Assembly: GCA_019722365.1 (NCBI GenBank)
Contig: JADFUC010002248.1
Coordinates: 248,001-312,000, forward strand
DNA from: Lithospermum erythrorhizon
Lineage: Eukaryota; Streptophyta; Magnoliopsida; Boraginales; Boraginaceae
Reading direction: 5' to 3'
Length of the DNA: 64,000 bases
Part shown: positions 48,724-61,020 of the stretch, piece by piece
Position numbering within the stretch: the first letter of the stretch is position 1
Layout of the letters: the number at the start of each line of letters is the position of its first letter
Notes under the pieces: generated by a model
Database searches by the model: none
Seen by the model: the letters and a program-made list of their open reading frames with translations, nothing else
Told to the model about the DNA's origin: nothing
Position numbers and translations under genes: made by a program

Positions 48724-51308
48724 TTTGAGAGGTTTTCTAGATCTTAGCAATTGTTGGGATGGCGGGCATCGGAAAAACCACTCTGGCAAAAAGGATATTT
48801 TATAGCCCATGCGTTTCTAACCATTTCCATCCTCGAGCATGGGTGAAAATTTCTCAAGTTTATTGCAGAAGAGATTTGTTGCTTCAACTTCTGTTGTGCG
48901 TCATTGAGTCAACACTTGTTGACTCCGTGGAAAAGGACGATGCTGAGTTAGAGGCAATGCTATATAGAAGTTTAAAAGGTCGGAGGTATTTGGTTGTGAT
49001 GGATGATTTGTGGAGCATTAAGCCAGATGACAAAACAGGAAGTCGGGTATTATTGTGGATTGCTGGGGTCCCTCTGAGATCAATAAGACATCAGAATGCT
49101 GGGAGAGAGTTGCAGAATCCGTAAATTCAATTGTACCGAGTAATCAAAACCCTTGCCAGGCGATATTTGCTTTGAGTTATGAACACTTGCCTCATCACTT
49201 GAAACCACGTTTCCTTTACATGGGAGCTTTCCCGAGAGGGTTTGAGGTTGCGGTAAGGATGCTCATTAAGTTATGGATTGCTGAAGGATTCATTGACCCA
49301 ATAGGTTCCAAGAGCTTAGAGGATGTTGCCGAGGATTACTTGAACGATATAACTGTCGAAGTCTTTCAGTTGGTAGGGAGGAGTGCCCAACAAAAAGAGT
49401 CAAAACCTGTCACATGCATGATCTTTTGCTAGAATTTTGCATGCTAGAATCTAGAAAGGAAAAGTTTGTACATGCGATTAAAGATTTCAGGCAAATTCAT
49501 TCAGAAGGAAGGATTGATACTGATCTCGGTTTGGTTTCTCTACTGCTACGCTTTCAGATGATATATACTTGACTGCTTCAAAATCTCTGTTGCTTCTGCT
49601 TTATTCTTCGAGGAATGTTCCTTGGTAGTTCCTGATATTTTACTGTATTATCTTGACTTCAAATTCTGACTGTCTCATATATGATCCCCCTTACTTTTCG
49701 ATACGTTCCCTGTAGAACAAGCTGCCAAACTCCATCTCTAAGATACCTTGCACTCATGTTCATTTGAGCTTCCTAGTATAGTATCTAAACTTCGAAAATT
49801 ATAGACCTTGATAGTCAATGGTCCTTGGTTCAAAAAGTAAATTAAAATTCCAGTTCTACCCCCTGAATTCTGGAGATGTTAACTGAGGCATTTGCAACTT
49901 GGCTGCCATCATTTGTTGCCCCTGGCCATCTTCTGAATGACTTCTCTGTTTGTTTCCTCGGGGTTTAGAATTGGGTGGAATTATATGGTATTTATACTCT
50001 CTCTCTCGAGTAACACTATCTAGTTGTACTCTCGGGCAAGTTTCTGCTTGTTTTCTAATCTCTAGTTAAACTTGGTTTGTGAAACCCATGAAGATTTTCT
50101 ATTGTTGGGTTGTGGGACACCTTCTTCCAATATTTATTTCTGCTTGAGACATGTTGAAACTTTGAAACTGTCATGCTTGGGAGAAATACAAGGCCATTGC
50201 CTATGCCAAGTCTCAATGCCTCCTGCACACAGTCTCAAGAAATTAACACTATGGCATACCTGCCGTGGGGAAGCAGCTGTTGGGATACGTGAACGATATA
50301 ACTAAATGGTATATCAACACCCAAACTCCTTTCAATCTAATATCTCTACGTAATCCCGAATGCATAATAAAATCTAAAATACCGAAAGAATAACACCGTA
50401 TCTTTATACATTTTCCCCGCGTGACGCCCCGTTGGCCGCCGCAAATCAACTGTTAACTCTCAAACGATTGTTAAGCAAAGCCCTATCAAACTGCTCTTCT
50501 CCAATTGAGTAATACTTTATAATTTAGTATTCTCAAATTCCACAAATCTACACTCTGGGATTTAGCTTAAACGATATATAAATTATACAAATCAAGTAAC
50601 AACCTCTATCAATTTAACAAAAAAGTTTAATTTGCAGAATTTGGAAAATTTTTGATTTTTAAAGAAAATTATGACCTAATCTTCCTTTTTATACTGGTCT
50701 CATTTTCAATAGGACCATCGAGACCGTGTCTCGATAACGGGTCTCGGCCGCCTTCGAACGGGTTACGATCGGGCCTATAATGCATCGGCCTAACTGTGCT
50801 CCAGACCCCATCGACCTCGTGGTCTCGAATGCTCCATTACGCATCGCCCTCAAGCAGTATCGAGACCCCCCTCATCGAGACCCTAGTCTCGACGTGGGGT
50901 TCTCGATCCCCTACATCTTCGTAAACACTTCAAAATGTCTCTTCAACATCAACAATGCTGACTTCTCTCGTGAGTTGCCCATTCGAGGTGTTGAAGCTTT
51001 ATAGTTACGTATTCCAAGGACCGAATGGAAATCAGCAGAAGGGGGCTTTCCGCTGCCTGATATTTTTATTTATCGAGGAGACAGATCTGGAGGTCTGGAG
51101 CATGGAAGCCAGAAGCCAGTTTCGTCTTCAATGCCTTGTTCTTAAATTTTGCAATAAGCTACAGGAGCGCTACAAATGAGGCTGAGATATGCCTGCACTT
51201 AACCAAATAGAATTGCACTTTTGTAGCGGTTCTGCAGAACGGTCAGCCAAAGAAATACAAGAAGAGCAGCTTCATGAATATTGTTACAATATTGAAGTTC
51301 TCATCTGA
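48724..51308 (+). pseudogene. NBS-LRR (R1/late-blight-type CNL) disease-resistance pseudogene
   Basis: Starts inside the NB domain with no coiled-coil region. Visible motifs: P-loop GMAGIGKTT (48759), RNBS-A-like AWVKISQVY, kinase-2 YLVVMDDLW (about 48987-49013), and RNBS-B-like KTGSRVLL. The frame then jumps directly to sequence that normally lies after GLPL. Next come LSYEHLPHHLKPRFLYMGAF, LIKLWIAEGFI and KSLEDVAEDYLNDI, followed by MHDLLLEFC in another frame. LRR remnants run to a TGA at 51306-51308 (HSLKKLTLW, then DLEVWSMEA and LQCLVLKFCNKLQE). Stops, at least three frame changes, loss of about 100 codons and a 676-bp insertion show it is dead. Such proteins are intracellular immune receptors. 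Confidence 0.92.
50293..50968. mobile_element. 676-bp insertion in the NBS-LRR LRR region, LTR-like
   Basis: Flanked by CGTGA on both sides (50288-50292 and 50969-50973), a 5-bp target duplication whose removal rejoins LRR coding sequence (AAVGIRE with LP...VE). The interior contains CCCCGCGTGACGCCCCGTTG and GGCCGCCGCAAATC, which resemble a block of the neighbouring copia LTRs. A C/G-richer end follows, with repeats of ATCGAGACC / TCTCGA. It is probably a solo LTR of a related copia family, although TG...CA termini are not clear. Confidence 0.65.
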
Positions 51309-52291
51309 TCTCATCGGTAGGTAAACTTTCCTATTTGTATCAAGATACTTGGGATTTACAGACTTGAGTATATATTATGTGATCATGTTTTTCTGCTTTG
51401 AGATGTTTGAGGGCTGAGGCAAACATTTTGAAACATCTAGCTGTTGGATTTCTATTTAATTTGATACCTTCCATTATACTATTACCATTGCAGAAGGGCT
51501 GAGTCAACCTCTTCAGTTCAAGAATTGGATGAATGAACAAAGGCAAAACTTACTACCATATTTCCAATTCATGCATGCCGCTCAGAACAACTTCCTCTGC
51601 TTTTCACAGTAATGTTGCGTACTATCCAACATCCCATAATTCGCTAAGGCAGGAACCTCTTAAGAAATATTAGGACATGTTGATGTTGGTATATGCATGC
51701 CAGTTCAAATATTAGGAGTATATTATCTCTGTTGAAGTTCTGTAGTAAAAGTATTGAATTGTCAGGAGGAAACCAAGTGCGAGTCATCATTTTAACCCTC
51801 AACAATAGCCAGTTCTCATCAGGTGTGAGTGAGAAAAGGCTTGATTCAGCAAATTCATCAAATCAATACCTGAATAAAACCTCTACCAGACAACCGGCAG
51901 CAGTAGTGGACTGGTGGGTTAATGTACTTTGTGGTAGATCTGTCGGTCGCTTCATTATGGTTTATTGTAAATGTGTAACAATAATTCATCCACTCAACTT
52001 GAATATCAAAATTGAAGAAATAGAATATGACGAATGATGGTAAGACTGTAAGAGGATTCATGGCAGCATTCATATTGCAAATAATGGGGAAGCAGTTGCA
52101 TAACTCCATCATACCCAACAAAGAATGGCATAAAGAAGAAATGTTCAACTGAAGATTAAATTATACCAAGCCTGAAATAGTACATATCTAATATGTTTCA
52201 ACAAACACAACTCTTAAAACAAGTTCTTAAAAATTTAGATGATGTAAAAAGATTAGTGACATAGATATAAATCACTCTTATCACAAGACAC
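51309..52291. other. Intergenic after the NBS-LRR pseudogene
   Basis: No supported gene. The right end should hold the 3' UTR of the eL42 gene. Confidence 0.6.
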
Positions 52292-53757
52292 TTAGAAAAG
52301 AGAGGTTCCTTTTCCCTTCTTATCTCCACCAATCTCAAAGTGCTTGCACCTACGCAATGAAAAACTTATCAAAAGCATTTAAAAGCCAAAATTAGAGCTT
52401 GATGAAAAAAGCGACTTAATATAATGATGAAAAGAGAAAATGAAAGGGAACCTTGATAGCATGCTGAGACATGTGCTTGCAGCACGACATTTGCAGCCTC
52501 AGTGCGATCTTCTTCGTGGTGCTTTGCCTGGTCGATCAAAATAATTCAGTAAAGCATTGCGATGCAATAAAACCAAAAGAAAATATTGCAAAAGACATGA
52601 TTGATAAACCAACTAGGATCGGACCTTTTTGTGGAAAACTGGCTTTGTCTGTCCACCATAACCAGACTGCTTACGGTCATACCGACGCTTTCCTTGAGCA
52701 GCTATGCTATCCTTGCCCTTCTTGTATTGAGTTACCTTGTGCAAGGTGTGCTTCTTGCACTCCTTGGACTTGCAGTATGTCTTCTTAGTCTTTGGAACGT
52801 TAACCTACATAAACCAGACAAATAAGTAAACAAGCCCCTTCAAAATATTATCAGAACTATTAGTTAACCACTACTGAAACGGTAAAGCGAGGAAGCATCA
52901 AAAGCTCATTCGATAACTTGCAATCCAAACTGTTATATGAAAACCTTTTCAAATTCAGCACAGAACACACAAACTAATCAACAACCTTAGCACTTTAACA
53001 ATCAATACTGAACATTAGAGGGGGAAGTTTGTATCTCGAAATCGTTTAAAGCACTTTAGGCTTAAATGTATGCAAATTCTATTCTTAATAAAAGACAACT
53101 TAGCTCGCATACATTCTTCGTATTAGTTTGGATATGAAATAGTATAGATAATCCTTTATTCTTATTAACGACTGCTAAAAAACTCATTTGAACGGAACAG
53201 AGTTTAAATATCAAATGCACTAGTCAAAACATTTCAAGAAATACACCCTCATTTCGATCAACCAACTATCAAAAACATAATTCATCTATATAACATCAAT
53301 TTCTTATAAGAAGATGCATACAATAGCATTAGGCACTACACACAAAGTAATTATATGTCATAATTTTAGCATCAAATTATTAATTTAAATATGATTAACT
53401 TAGTCAAAATTGAATCTTCAGGTAATTAGTCAAACCTACATTGACATTTGCAGCATTAACAAATTTAAATTCATATATAACACAAAAACTAATAACTTTC
53501 ATTTACACAAACAAACAATTAACCCCATCAATTGTACATAAAAATTCAGTAAAAATGATAAATTAATTAAAAACTAAAAACTAGAATTTGGAATAAATAC
53601 AAAAGCTATCAATTTTCTATATTTTACACAAATAAACAATGAAACCCATCAATTATTACACATAAAATTCTGTAAAAATAATTAAAGAACAATCACTAAA
53701 ATTAAATTTGGAGCTAAAATAAATATAAGGAGAATAAGAATAGATTTAGCTTACCAT
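52292..53757 (-). CDS. 60S ribosomal protein eL42 (L36a/L44), frame interrupted
   Basis: Large-subunit ribosomal protein near the tRNA exit site. Inferred exons (minus): 53755-53757 (the ATG alone), 52625-52804, 52452-52527, 52292-52349. Exon 2 is intact ([20 protein letters not shown] to TKPVFHKK), and exon 4 gives [18 protein letters not shown] and a stop. A one-codon first exon followed by an intron fits ribosomal protein genes of this family. Oddities: exon 3 is 76 nt where 75 is expected, with an extra C after GCAAAG and a further small indel pair that changes the first Cys region to QMSCCKH. The exon 4 acceptor seems to have lost an AG, so codon AGG is incomplete. The joined frame is therefore broken. 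Either this is a decaying copy or the assembly has local errors. Confidence 0.85.
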
Positions 53758-56700
53758 TATTGATCGATAAGATGAGCAAATAGAGTGTGATTTAGAAATA
53801 TTGAAATTTTTAAAACCCTAATTTATGAATCTAATAAAATATATTCAATAAAAGCTTTAATTTGAGGTTTTTGGACTCTATTGAAGCCCTATTTAATTTG
53901 GTTGAATCTTTGTTTTGATTTCAGATAATCGGATTTGGATTAGGATGAATGTAATAGAGGGTAGTGGTGAATGAAGGTGAATATTTTAAAATGTTGTTTG
54001 AATGTTATTTTATTTATAAGTTGAATCGAAATGAAATAAGTTGAAATATAATTGAAAATATCATTCACTTACATTACACCCGATTTAATTTAATCTCGAT
54101 TAATCAAAGTGAATACCAAAACAAGAATCTAAAATATGATGAACTTAAAATTTCACCTAGTTTTTTTTTGTGTTCGTCCCGATCAGCCGTCGTATAGGTC
54201 ACAAGTTATAACCATCGTGATTTGCCCCAAATCGACATTACGAGCTTAAAGTTAATAATTAACCTAGGTTAGAGAAATGTAGGTGAAACTATTAAAATGT
54301 TGGTTCGATACCATTATCGATACTATATATAAAAAAGAATAAGTCTAGGTAGTTATTTGGCTTCACCAAAACATATTCCAAATTTATCTTTTTGATCATA
54401 TATTATACAATTAGTTATGTATTTTATAGGGTGAAAAGTATCATATTACATGCATATAATATAAGCGTATCACTTTTTCAAATAATGAAAAAAAAACTAC
54501 CCCATTACACTTGCACAAAGCTTCCCGTTTTTGGAGAAGTTATGTTATGAATCGATGTCATTTAAAATTTGACCCTCAATTTTAATTTGTATGTATTGAT
54601 AGTGATTTTAATGATAATTAAACTTAATTTATAGTGATTTTCAATTTATATAAATAGGGATCCTAATTTAGTTTTTTATACGCATTCGTGTGTCAAATTG
54701 CTAGTCACTTGTCTAGGTGAATGTAAGGTGAAACTATTAAAATATTATTTGACAACTATTAAAATGTTATTCACATTCTATTACACGGGTAAAGTGAATA
54801 AATGGAGGGTAATAAATTGAAAAGTTGAAAATATTAAGCTATGTAAAATAAAATTTTGGTATTAAAACAATGTGAATGGTTATATTAATCTACATTCAGC
54901 CCGAAACAAACAGGCCATTAAAGAAGTAATTATGTTGAAATCTTTTGTCAATTCTTAACTTTTTATTAATACAAAACCGAATCAAATAACGTATCTTAAA
55001 TAGAAATGGAGAATATCCTCCCCGGCGTTAGTGTGGATGTTGGGGGAATTGACTCGTCAAGAAACACACTACTATATTATGCAAATAGTAGCTCAAATTT
55101 TTTTTTTACCAAGCGATAGAAATTAAAAATTACATGCGATGTCATCTGGCTTGATTGAATTGAAGCCCAAGTAATGGGAGTCTAGATTTCGTAGAAACAA
55201 ACATGATACTATAACTTTTATTAATCCATACAAGAAATCGGTAGGAATCATGCTTGAGAGATAGAGCGCAGCCTTTCACGTCTTAAAATCTCTTTGTGAG
55301 CTTATGATGGCAGTATTTTAAATATTATTTGAACCACGAATTTTAAAAATTTGACTGGATGATGATTGATTATTTTCCTGAACTTTTTCATGTCCCCCTT
55401 GTTTATGAATTTTCCGTTTAGATTGTTAATTGAGGAATATGAATTGTTTAAGAGATATATGTGGGTCCAATATGATTCTTGGACTAGGTAGCCTTTCGTG
55501 TATGTCCTTCCTGCTTTCCTCATCTGGCCAATGTTCTTCAGAATTTTTTTCTTACTGTCCTTGCTCTTGATGTCACACTGTTACTACAGATTATGCATGC
55601 TGTTAAAAACTACAGATTACGTTCTGTTGTAACTTATTGAATTTATATTTTGTAACCATAACTTTATTAAACACTTAACTGTATAAAATAGTTCTTGTTT
55701 TTTTTTATGGTTTTTGGCATGCATGACCGCATGGGTAATTTTCACCTGAATCTGTTCGTCTCTATAAATTTGATCGTAGATACCCCCCTAAAAGGTTCTT
55801 ATATGGTATATAATAATACACGCCTTCAATGAATTTTTTAAGTGGCTGGGTTTAATGATTTATTAAGTACTTCTCATTTCATACTGTAGTACTCTTAAGC
55901 ACTTTCTTGCATGCTTATGCAGTTATGAATAAGGCAGCTTGAGGTATAAGCCAAGCTGAACCAATTTTCACATCGCGTGATCGGTGCTCTCGCCAGGCAC
56001 GGTGAAGAATGGATCCTGGATATTGGCACACAGGGAGGCTGCTACCCTTAGTACACCACCGTGTAAACAAATGATCATTTTTGCTGATCTTGAAAGAAAT
56101 GCATCTTGTTGCATAGTCTGTAAGAAATAGAACCCCATGATATGTAACTTCTTGACTGATGAATTTGGTTGCATGCATATATATAGGTGCATCAACAATT
56201 TTATTTTGGAATCAATTTGTAAATAATATATAAAGAAATTATTCTGTGGTCACTTCATTTCGTTTTCTAAATGTACAGAAGCACGTGTGACAAATGAAGA
56301 ATACCCTTCTTCTCTTCACGTGCAAACCCATCCCTATTGGGACCTCACTGATGTTGTCTTTGATATCTACTTTTTTCATGTTTTGTTATGCCATGTCGTT
56401 GTCTACTCTACCTTTTCATGGTAATGTTTTTTTGGGACTAGTATTCGTCTCAAATTCTTTATATACGATGATCAATGTATGTTATGTGCATTCGTTCTTT
56501 TTTTTAGGCACAAAAATCGAACGCACATAACGTGTTTGGTTTCTTGGAAACAACACCCATGGAAATATGGTTACCCTCTATATACTCTATATGTACCTTT
56601 TTTATATATCTTGACCGTTTATTGCTGAAGTCGATCAGGATTTTGTTATTAGAGTATTATTAAAATATCCGATATTATTTATTCATTATTCATTTGTTCA

Positions 56701-57372
56701 TTTAATTTTTATAACTATTATTCATTTGATCATGTAAAACAATTTAAAAATTAATTAGACAGGAGTATTATTGGATACTTCCTTGGACACAAGTGGGGTC
56801 CAAAATAACAGATTGCAGCCACCTAAAAATCACTCAGGGTAGGCTTGATAATGGCAAAGATAGAGGTTGAATAGTTTTTGATCCATATTTTAAGCTGTTC
56901 TTTAATTCAATCATATATATTTCATTTTGTCTCCTTGGATCACACATGATTTCAAAAGACGTTACCTAAACCACATAAGTTCAATAGTGAACAATTCTTC
57001 GTAGGAGATGGTAAATTTAATGAATTCATGTTTGATATATAAATGATTCGTACTGAGAATGATAAATCCAAACAAAGAAAAATTCTACTTCAACATTTGT
57101 CCAATAAACAGTACGCATTTACACGAAGAAACTAATATATACATTGTACACATAGCAAACCTTTTTCATACACAGACAAGCTACCACTTTATCATACAGG
57201 ACAAAGCAAACACCTATACTATAAGGTTATGTATATAATAACCCTACCTACATACAAATTTGACATTTTTTTTCAAATTCAATCAGACTCGAACTTGGAT
57301 CTCTCAATATCGATAAAGTTTAATTTGGCCTTGGTGATCGATGCATGGTTAATAATTCATCAAGCCTCAATA
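53758..57372. other. AT-rich intergenic between eL42 and FPF1-like genes
   Basis: About 3.6 kb. The eL42 promoter and leader lie at the left. An 87-codon minus-strand open frame (55915-56178) is unrecognised; TATATATA in the complement near 56180 gives weak promoter context only. No other gene is seen. Confidence 0.55.
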
Positions 57373-57725
57373 TTAGGCGATGTCGCGGACATGGAAGATG
57401 TTGGGGTTTTTAACAACAATATCATACATGTATACAGGGGTGAACTTCAAGAAATCTTTTGGGAGAGAGATTAGGTCAATTGAGGAGTGTTTGTGGAATT
57501 GCAAGAGGTCAAAGTCACCACCATAGTACCTCTCCCACCCTAAATTTCTCAAGATTTGCTCAAGTGTTGAGTATGATGACACAATTTCACCAGTTGGTAA
57601 ATGAACCAATACTTTCTTCCTTGATGATGATGAGGATTGATGTCTTCCCTCAACTTGCTCTGCCCAGTCGCCCCGGATTTTCCATAAAGCAGATTACTCC
57701 ATTCTGAATAGCCAAACTCAGACAT
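57373..57725 (-). CDS. Flowering-promoting factor 1-like protein, 5' frame interrupted
   Basis: Small single-exon gene of the FPF1/FLP1 family (about 110 residues; modulates flowering time, root and gibberellin-linked growth in relatives). From 57610 down to 57373 the frame is clean: [47 protein letters not shown] and [18 protein letters not shown]. The 5' end from the ATG at 57725 shows all the expected residues ([21 protein letters not shown]), but in three frames, with about one base missing near 57718, one near 57702 and two near 57672. A TATA box lies about 70 nt upstream. It could be a recent pseudogene or three local base-call errors. Confidence 0.88.
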
Positions 57726-57794
57726 ATATAATATTTTTTAAGGGATTGTAGAATGTTATGAAGCTTTTGTGAGGAGAATGTGGAGATGAGAGAG

Positions 57795-57802
57795 TATTTA
57801 TA
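57795..57802 (-). promoter_or_regulatory. TATA box of the FPF1-like gene
   Basis: TATAAATA on the minus strand, 70 nt before the ATG, followed by a short CT/GA-rich leader. An intact core promoter argues against an old pseudogene. Confidence 0.6.
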
Positions 57803-58260
57803 TGTTAAATGGATAGATAAAACAAGAGAGAAATACTCTATCTAATCACTAAGTGATGTTGACTTGCTTAGCTTTGTTCCCTATAGAATCAAGATATTGA
57901 GGGACCCCTTATTTTTTTATGCTAATGTTTGAGGGAATATTAAAGGAATATTAATACCGTTGTGATTAGATTAGGGCATGCATGCAAAAGTAATCTTTAG
58001 GCTTCCATAGTTTAGGGTAGTTCATGCAAATCTTAGTATATAAACAGAGGCCTTTCACTTTATTAGTTTTTGAATCTTTTCATCTAATTATTAATAGTAA
58101 ATAAATTTCAAAAGTTCATCAATAATGAAACAAGGTGTGCCCACCCACTTCAGTCACATATGTCAAGCATGTGAATGTCATTCAACCATCTTATATAAAC
58201 TTGTCATTCACAGCCACAATGTCACTTATACTAATAATAAATTCTTTGGAGGCAAAAGAT

Positions 58261-58277
58261 TATATATATATATATAT
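58261..58277. repeat. (AT)n microsatellite
   Basis: A short alternating AT run just left of the copia remnant. Confidence 0.8.
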
Positions 58278-58315
58278 TATTTATAGCAGCGAGGCAATTT
58301 ATCTACGGCAGATAG

Positions 58316-61020
58316 TTGCAGTCCCAGAGCCAATTAATTAAGTAAAAGTATTGAAAATAAAGAGACGAGAAATTTAACGTGGTATCACAACAATGTTGAA
58401 ACAATCGCGGGCCAGAGCCACATAACCGATTTCCATAATGGAGGAATAGATTACATCTTGTTAGAAACAGCTCTCGAGATGTGTAGATTCTCTTCTGTGA
58501 GACAGAATAAGTCATATTTTCTATTTATTCACAGAATAAATTCTGGCTTCATTATCTTTGAATTGCTTGCCAACCAACCAGCTTCTGTATTTCTAAAGAT
58601 CACCAGAATGGATATCTCACTACAGACTATCGTCCTAAACTGAATCAATCTGATAAACTTAAGCTTGGTCGTCCTTGAGATCTGAGACTCTTATCATTTG
58701 GTAGTATTAAACTTAGGCTGAATAGTTGAGTAATGGTAGTAGCTGTGAGAGCCAATGCCCATTAGGACAAAGAAATATCTAACACGCCTAAGCCACTTAT
58801 TTATATAGCCAATTATGAAAACACTTCTTCGAGCTTTTGATATGGGAGCTTATTTCAAAGATTGATACCTGAGCTTCAATAATCTCATGAGCTTGAATCT
58901 TCTGGATGTCAGGAAAACGAGAACCTCCCGAAAGTGCACGGACCCTACCCGAAGTATCATATGTACTGGATAATTGAAGCAGGTGTACGAAGTCGCGGAT
59001 GTACAAGACCTGATGTACCGAATGTACGGAATCGCGTCAAAAGTACCAAATGTAGCGGATGTGTCAGGATAGCGCTGAGAAGAAGATAAACCAGTAACAG
59101 CGCACCTCAGCACCATATTGCCTGTCGCGGGCAATTGGCATAACGTCGGTTAATGACCCAAACAGTTGGACGCGCTGCCAGACTGCCAACAGCTGACGAT
59201 GCTACTCTTGCTAATAACATAACCTTGTATGAACCAAAACCATAAGCAAGGAACTAGTAGTATGCTATTTTCTATCTCTTTAGCATGAAATAAATTCATG
59301 CATCCAGCTTCTCACAGGCAATGTCTTGGCAGTCAACGCTTCCTATGATCTCCGGACCACCGGAAGTAGCGAAAATCTCATCTCCGATAATGCGCATTGA
59401 ATAGTCTCAAATACCGGCCAACAAATAATCGCAGGCGGGTTCTCACAACGGAAAGCATGAGCTAACTCCTTCACATTGTATTTTCTTTCAGAGGTACCAC
59501 GGGCCCGATAGTTACCAGAGACATCCTTGGTACCACATGATGTTCACTTTGAGAAACCCTTGAAGGTCTTGGAGTATTTTCCTTAAAAGCTTGATCGAGA
59601 AGTGCCGCCTTTGACTAATGCGACTCCTTGATTTGCTGCTCCACTTTGTTTCAGCCTTACATGCATGGCAGAGCCAGAAAACATACTACGCTTGCGAGAA
59701 CATACAGTACCACGTTTAACTTCGAGAATCGCATCCCCGAACCCCACCTTAGTATCGACTCCACGATTCTCTAGAAGCCGAACCCGCCTTTATGCAACAG
59801 GCTTCGAGATAACAAATTCATAGTCATGTGAGACACGTGTCTAACCTTGTTCAATGTGCGAGAATCTACCGTCTTAAATCGTAACTCTGACTGAGCCAAT
59901 CCCAACCGCCTGGCCGAACCATTGCCACGAAAAGCGATGTCACCGTCCAAGCTGCTTATGCGTTGAGAACAGCTCCCTCCTAGGCAACGTATGATAGAAC
60001 ACTCCGAATTGAGGCCATACGTTGGTGTAAAATGTATGGCATCGACAACTAAGGCCGTAATCTGTGAAATGCAGCACTTGCGTGGCGGCGGCGGCAGTGT
60101 CGCTCGAGACACTACGTGCACACTCCTCTTGGGGCGTACCGACCCAAACTTCAGAAATACGATAGTAAGCGCGTTAATAACCACCGGACCCATCATTCGG
60201 CTTTGCTGAAGAACTTTCTCCGGCGTATCCACGAACATGACTAGTGTTAGCAACTAGTGCATCATGAGCCTTTGAACTAAAACTATGTGGCAATTTCACG
60301 CTTTATGGAGGCGAACTAACCTGTCAGGAGTCCACGTAATCATGTATTCTCGCTGAACCTATAAATTTCATACTTCGCGCCCATGTAGCATTTGATCGAA
60401 CTGGCTGATACGGTTTGTTATATGGCAATTTATACCAAACGGATAGTTGGAATTCTAAAACAAGGAATTAAGTAAAGTACTAAAAATAAAGAGAGAGAGA
60501 GATTTAACGTGGTATCCCAACGATGTGTTATGACTATCATGAGACGAGCCACATGTCTTGATTTCACTATAATGGAGGAATAGATTACATACTTGAGCTG
60601 ACTTGGCTACCGGATGTGAATTCTTCACCTTTAGAACCGAATAAGTCTGACTTCTGTTGTTACTAGAATGAATTACAAGACTATTGTGCTTGGATAAAAA
60701 ACAGCAACTGACTACCGTAACTGCGAAGATTACAGAATGGATATCTTCCTCTGAACTATCCACATCTGCCTTGGATCGATACAATAGACTTAAGGCACTT
60801 GAGTCGTGTGCAAGATCCTAAGAACAACATATACATTTGGTAGTGTTAAGAAACTTTAGGCGAATAGATATAGGGGTAATCCTAGCACCTATGAAAACCG
60901 GTAACTATTGGGACAAAGAAATATCCAACCTGATAAGCCCTTATTTATATAGCTAAGTATGAGAACACTTCTTTGAACTTTCGATGTGGAGAGAAGCTTA
61001 TTTCAAAGATTCAATGCACA
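58316..61020 (-). mobile_element. Second decayed Ty1/copia element, minus strand, internally deleted
   Basis: Two diverged LTR-like copies (about 58330-58880 and about 60445-61015) share AATAAAGAGA, AGAAATTTAACGTGGTATC or its close variant, AATGGAGGAATAGATTACAT, GACAAAGAAATATC, TTATTTATATAGC and GAGAACACTTCTT in the same order. Left of the right copy, TATACCA at about 60432 looks like a decayed complement of the Met-tRNA primer-binding site. The interior holds a protease/pre-integrase remnant on the minus strand. RT and RNase H are absent. TTATTTATATAGC on the plus strand is TATATAAATAA on the minus and probably marks the LTR promoter. The LTRs differ from those at 44.8-48.0 kb, so this is another family. 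Confidence 0.75.
59600..60253 (-). pseudogene. Copia pol remnant (aspartic protease end and gag-pre-integrase region)
   Basis: An open minus-strand frame of 160 codons ends at 59771. Recognisable segments are GDIAFRGNGSAR and LAQSELRFKTVDSRTLNKVR, then HVSHMTMNLLSRSLLHKGGF. This matches the copia region where the protease gives way to the pre-integrase zinc-binding part (consensus like VRHVPxMxxNLLSVxxLxxxG). Beyond the stop, ILEVKRGTV appears in another frame. The GDIAFRG start implies upstream gag was deleted or scrambled. Confidence 0.7.

Noticed and set aside
56010..56035. A MIR171 precursor, suggested by GTGCCAATATC on the minus strand
   Set aside because: Only 11 bases match, the 5' half of the miRNA is absent, and no complementary arm is visible.
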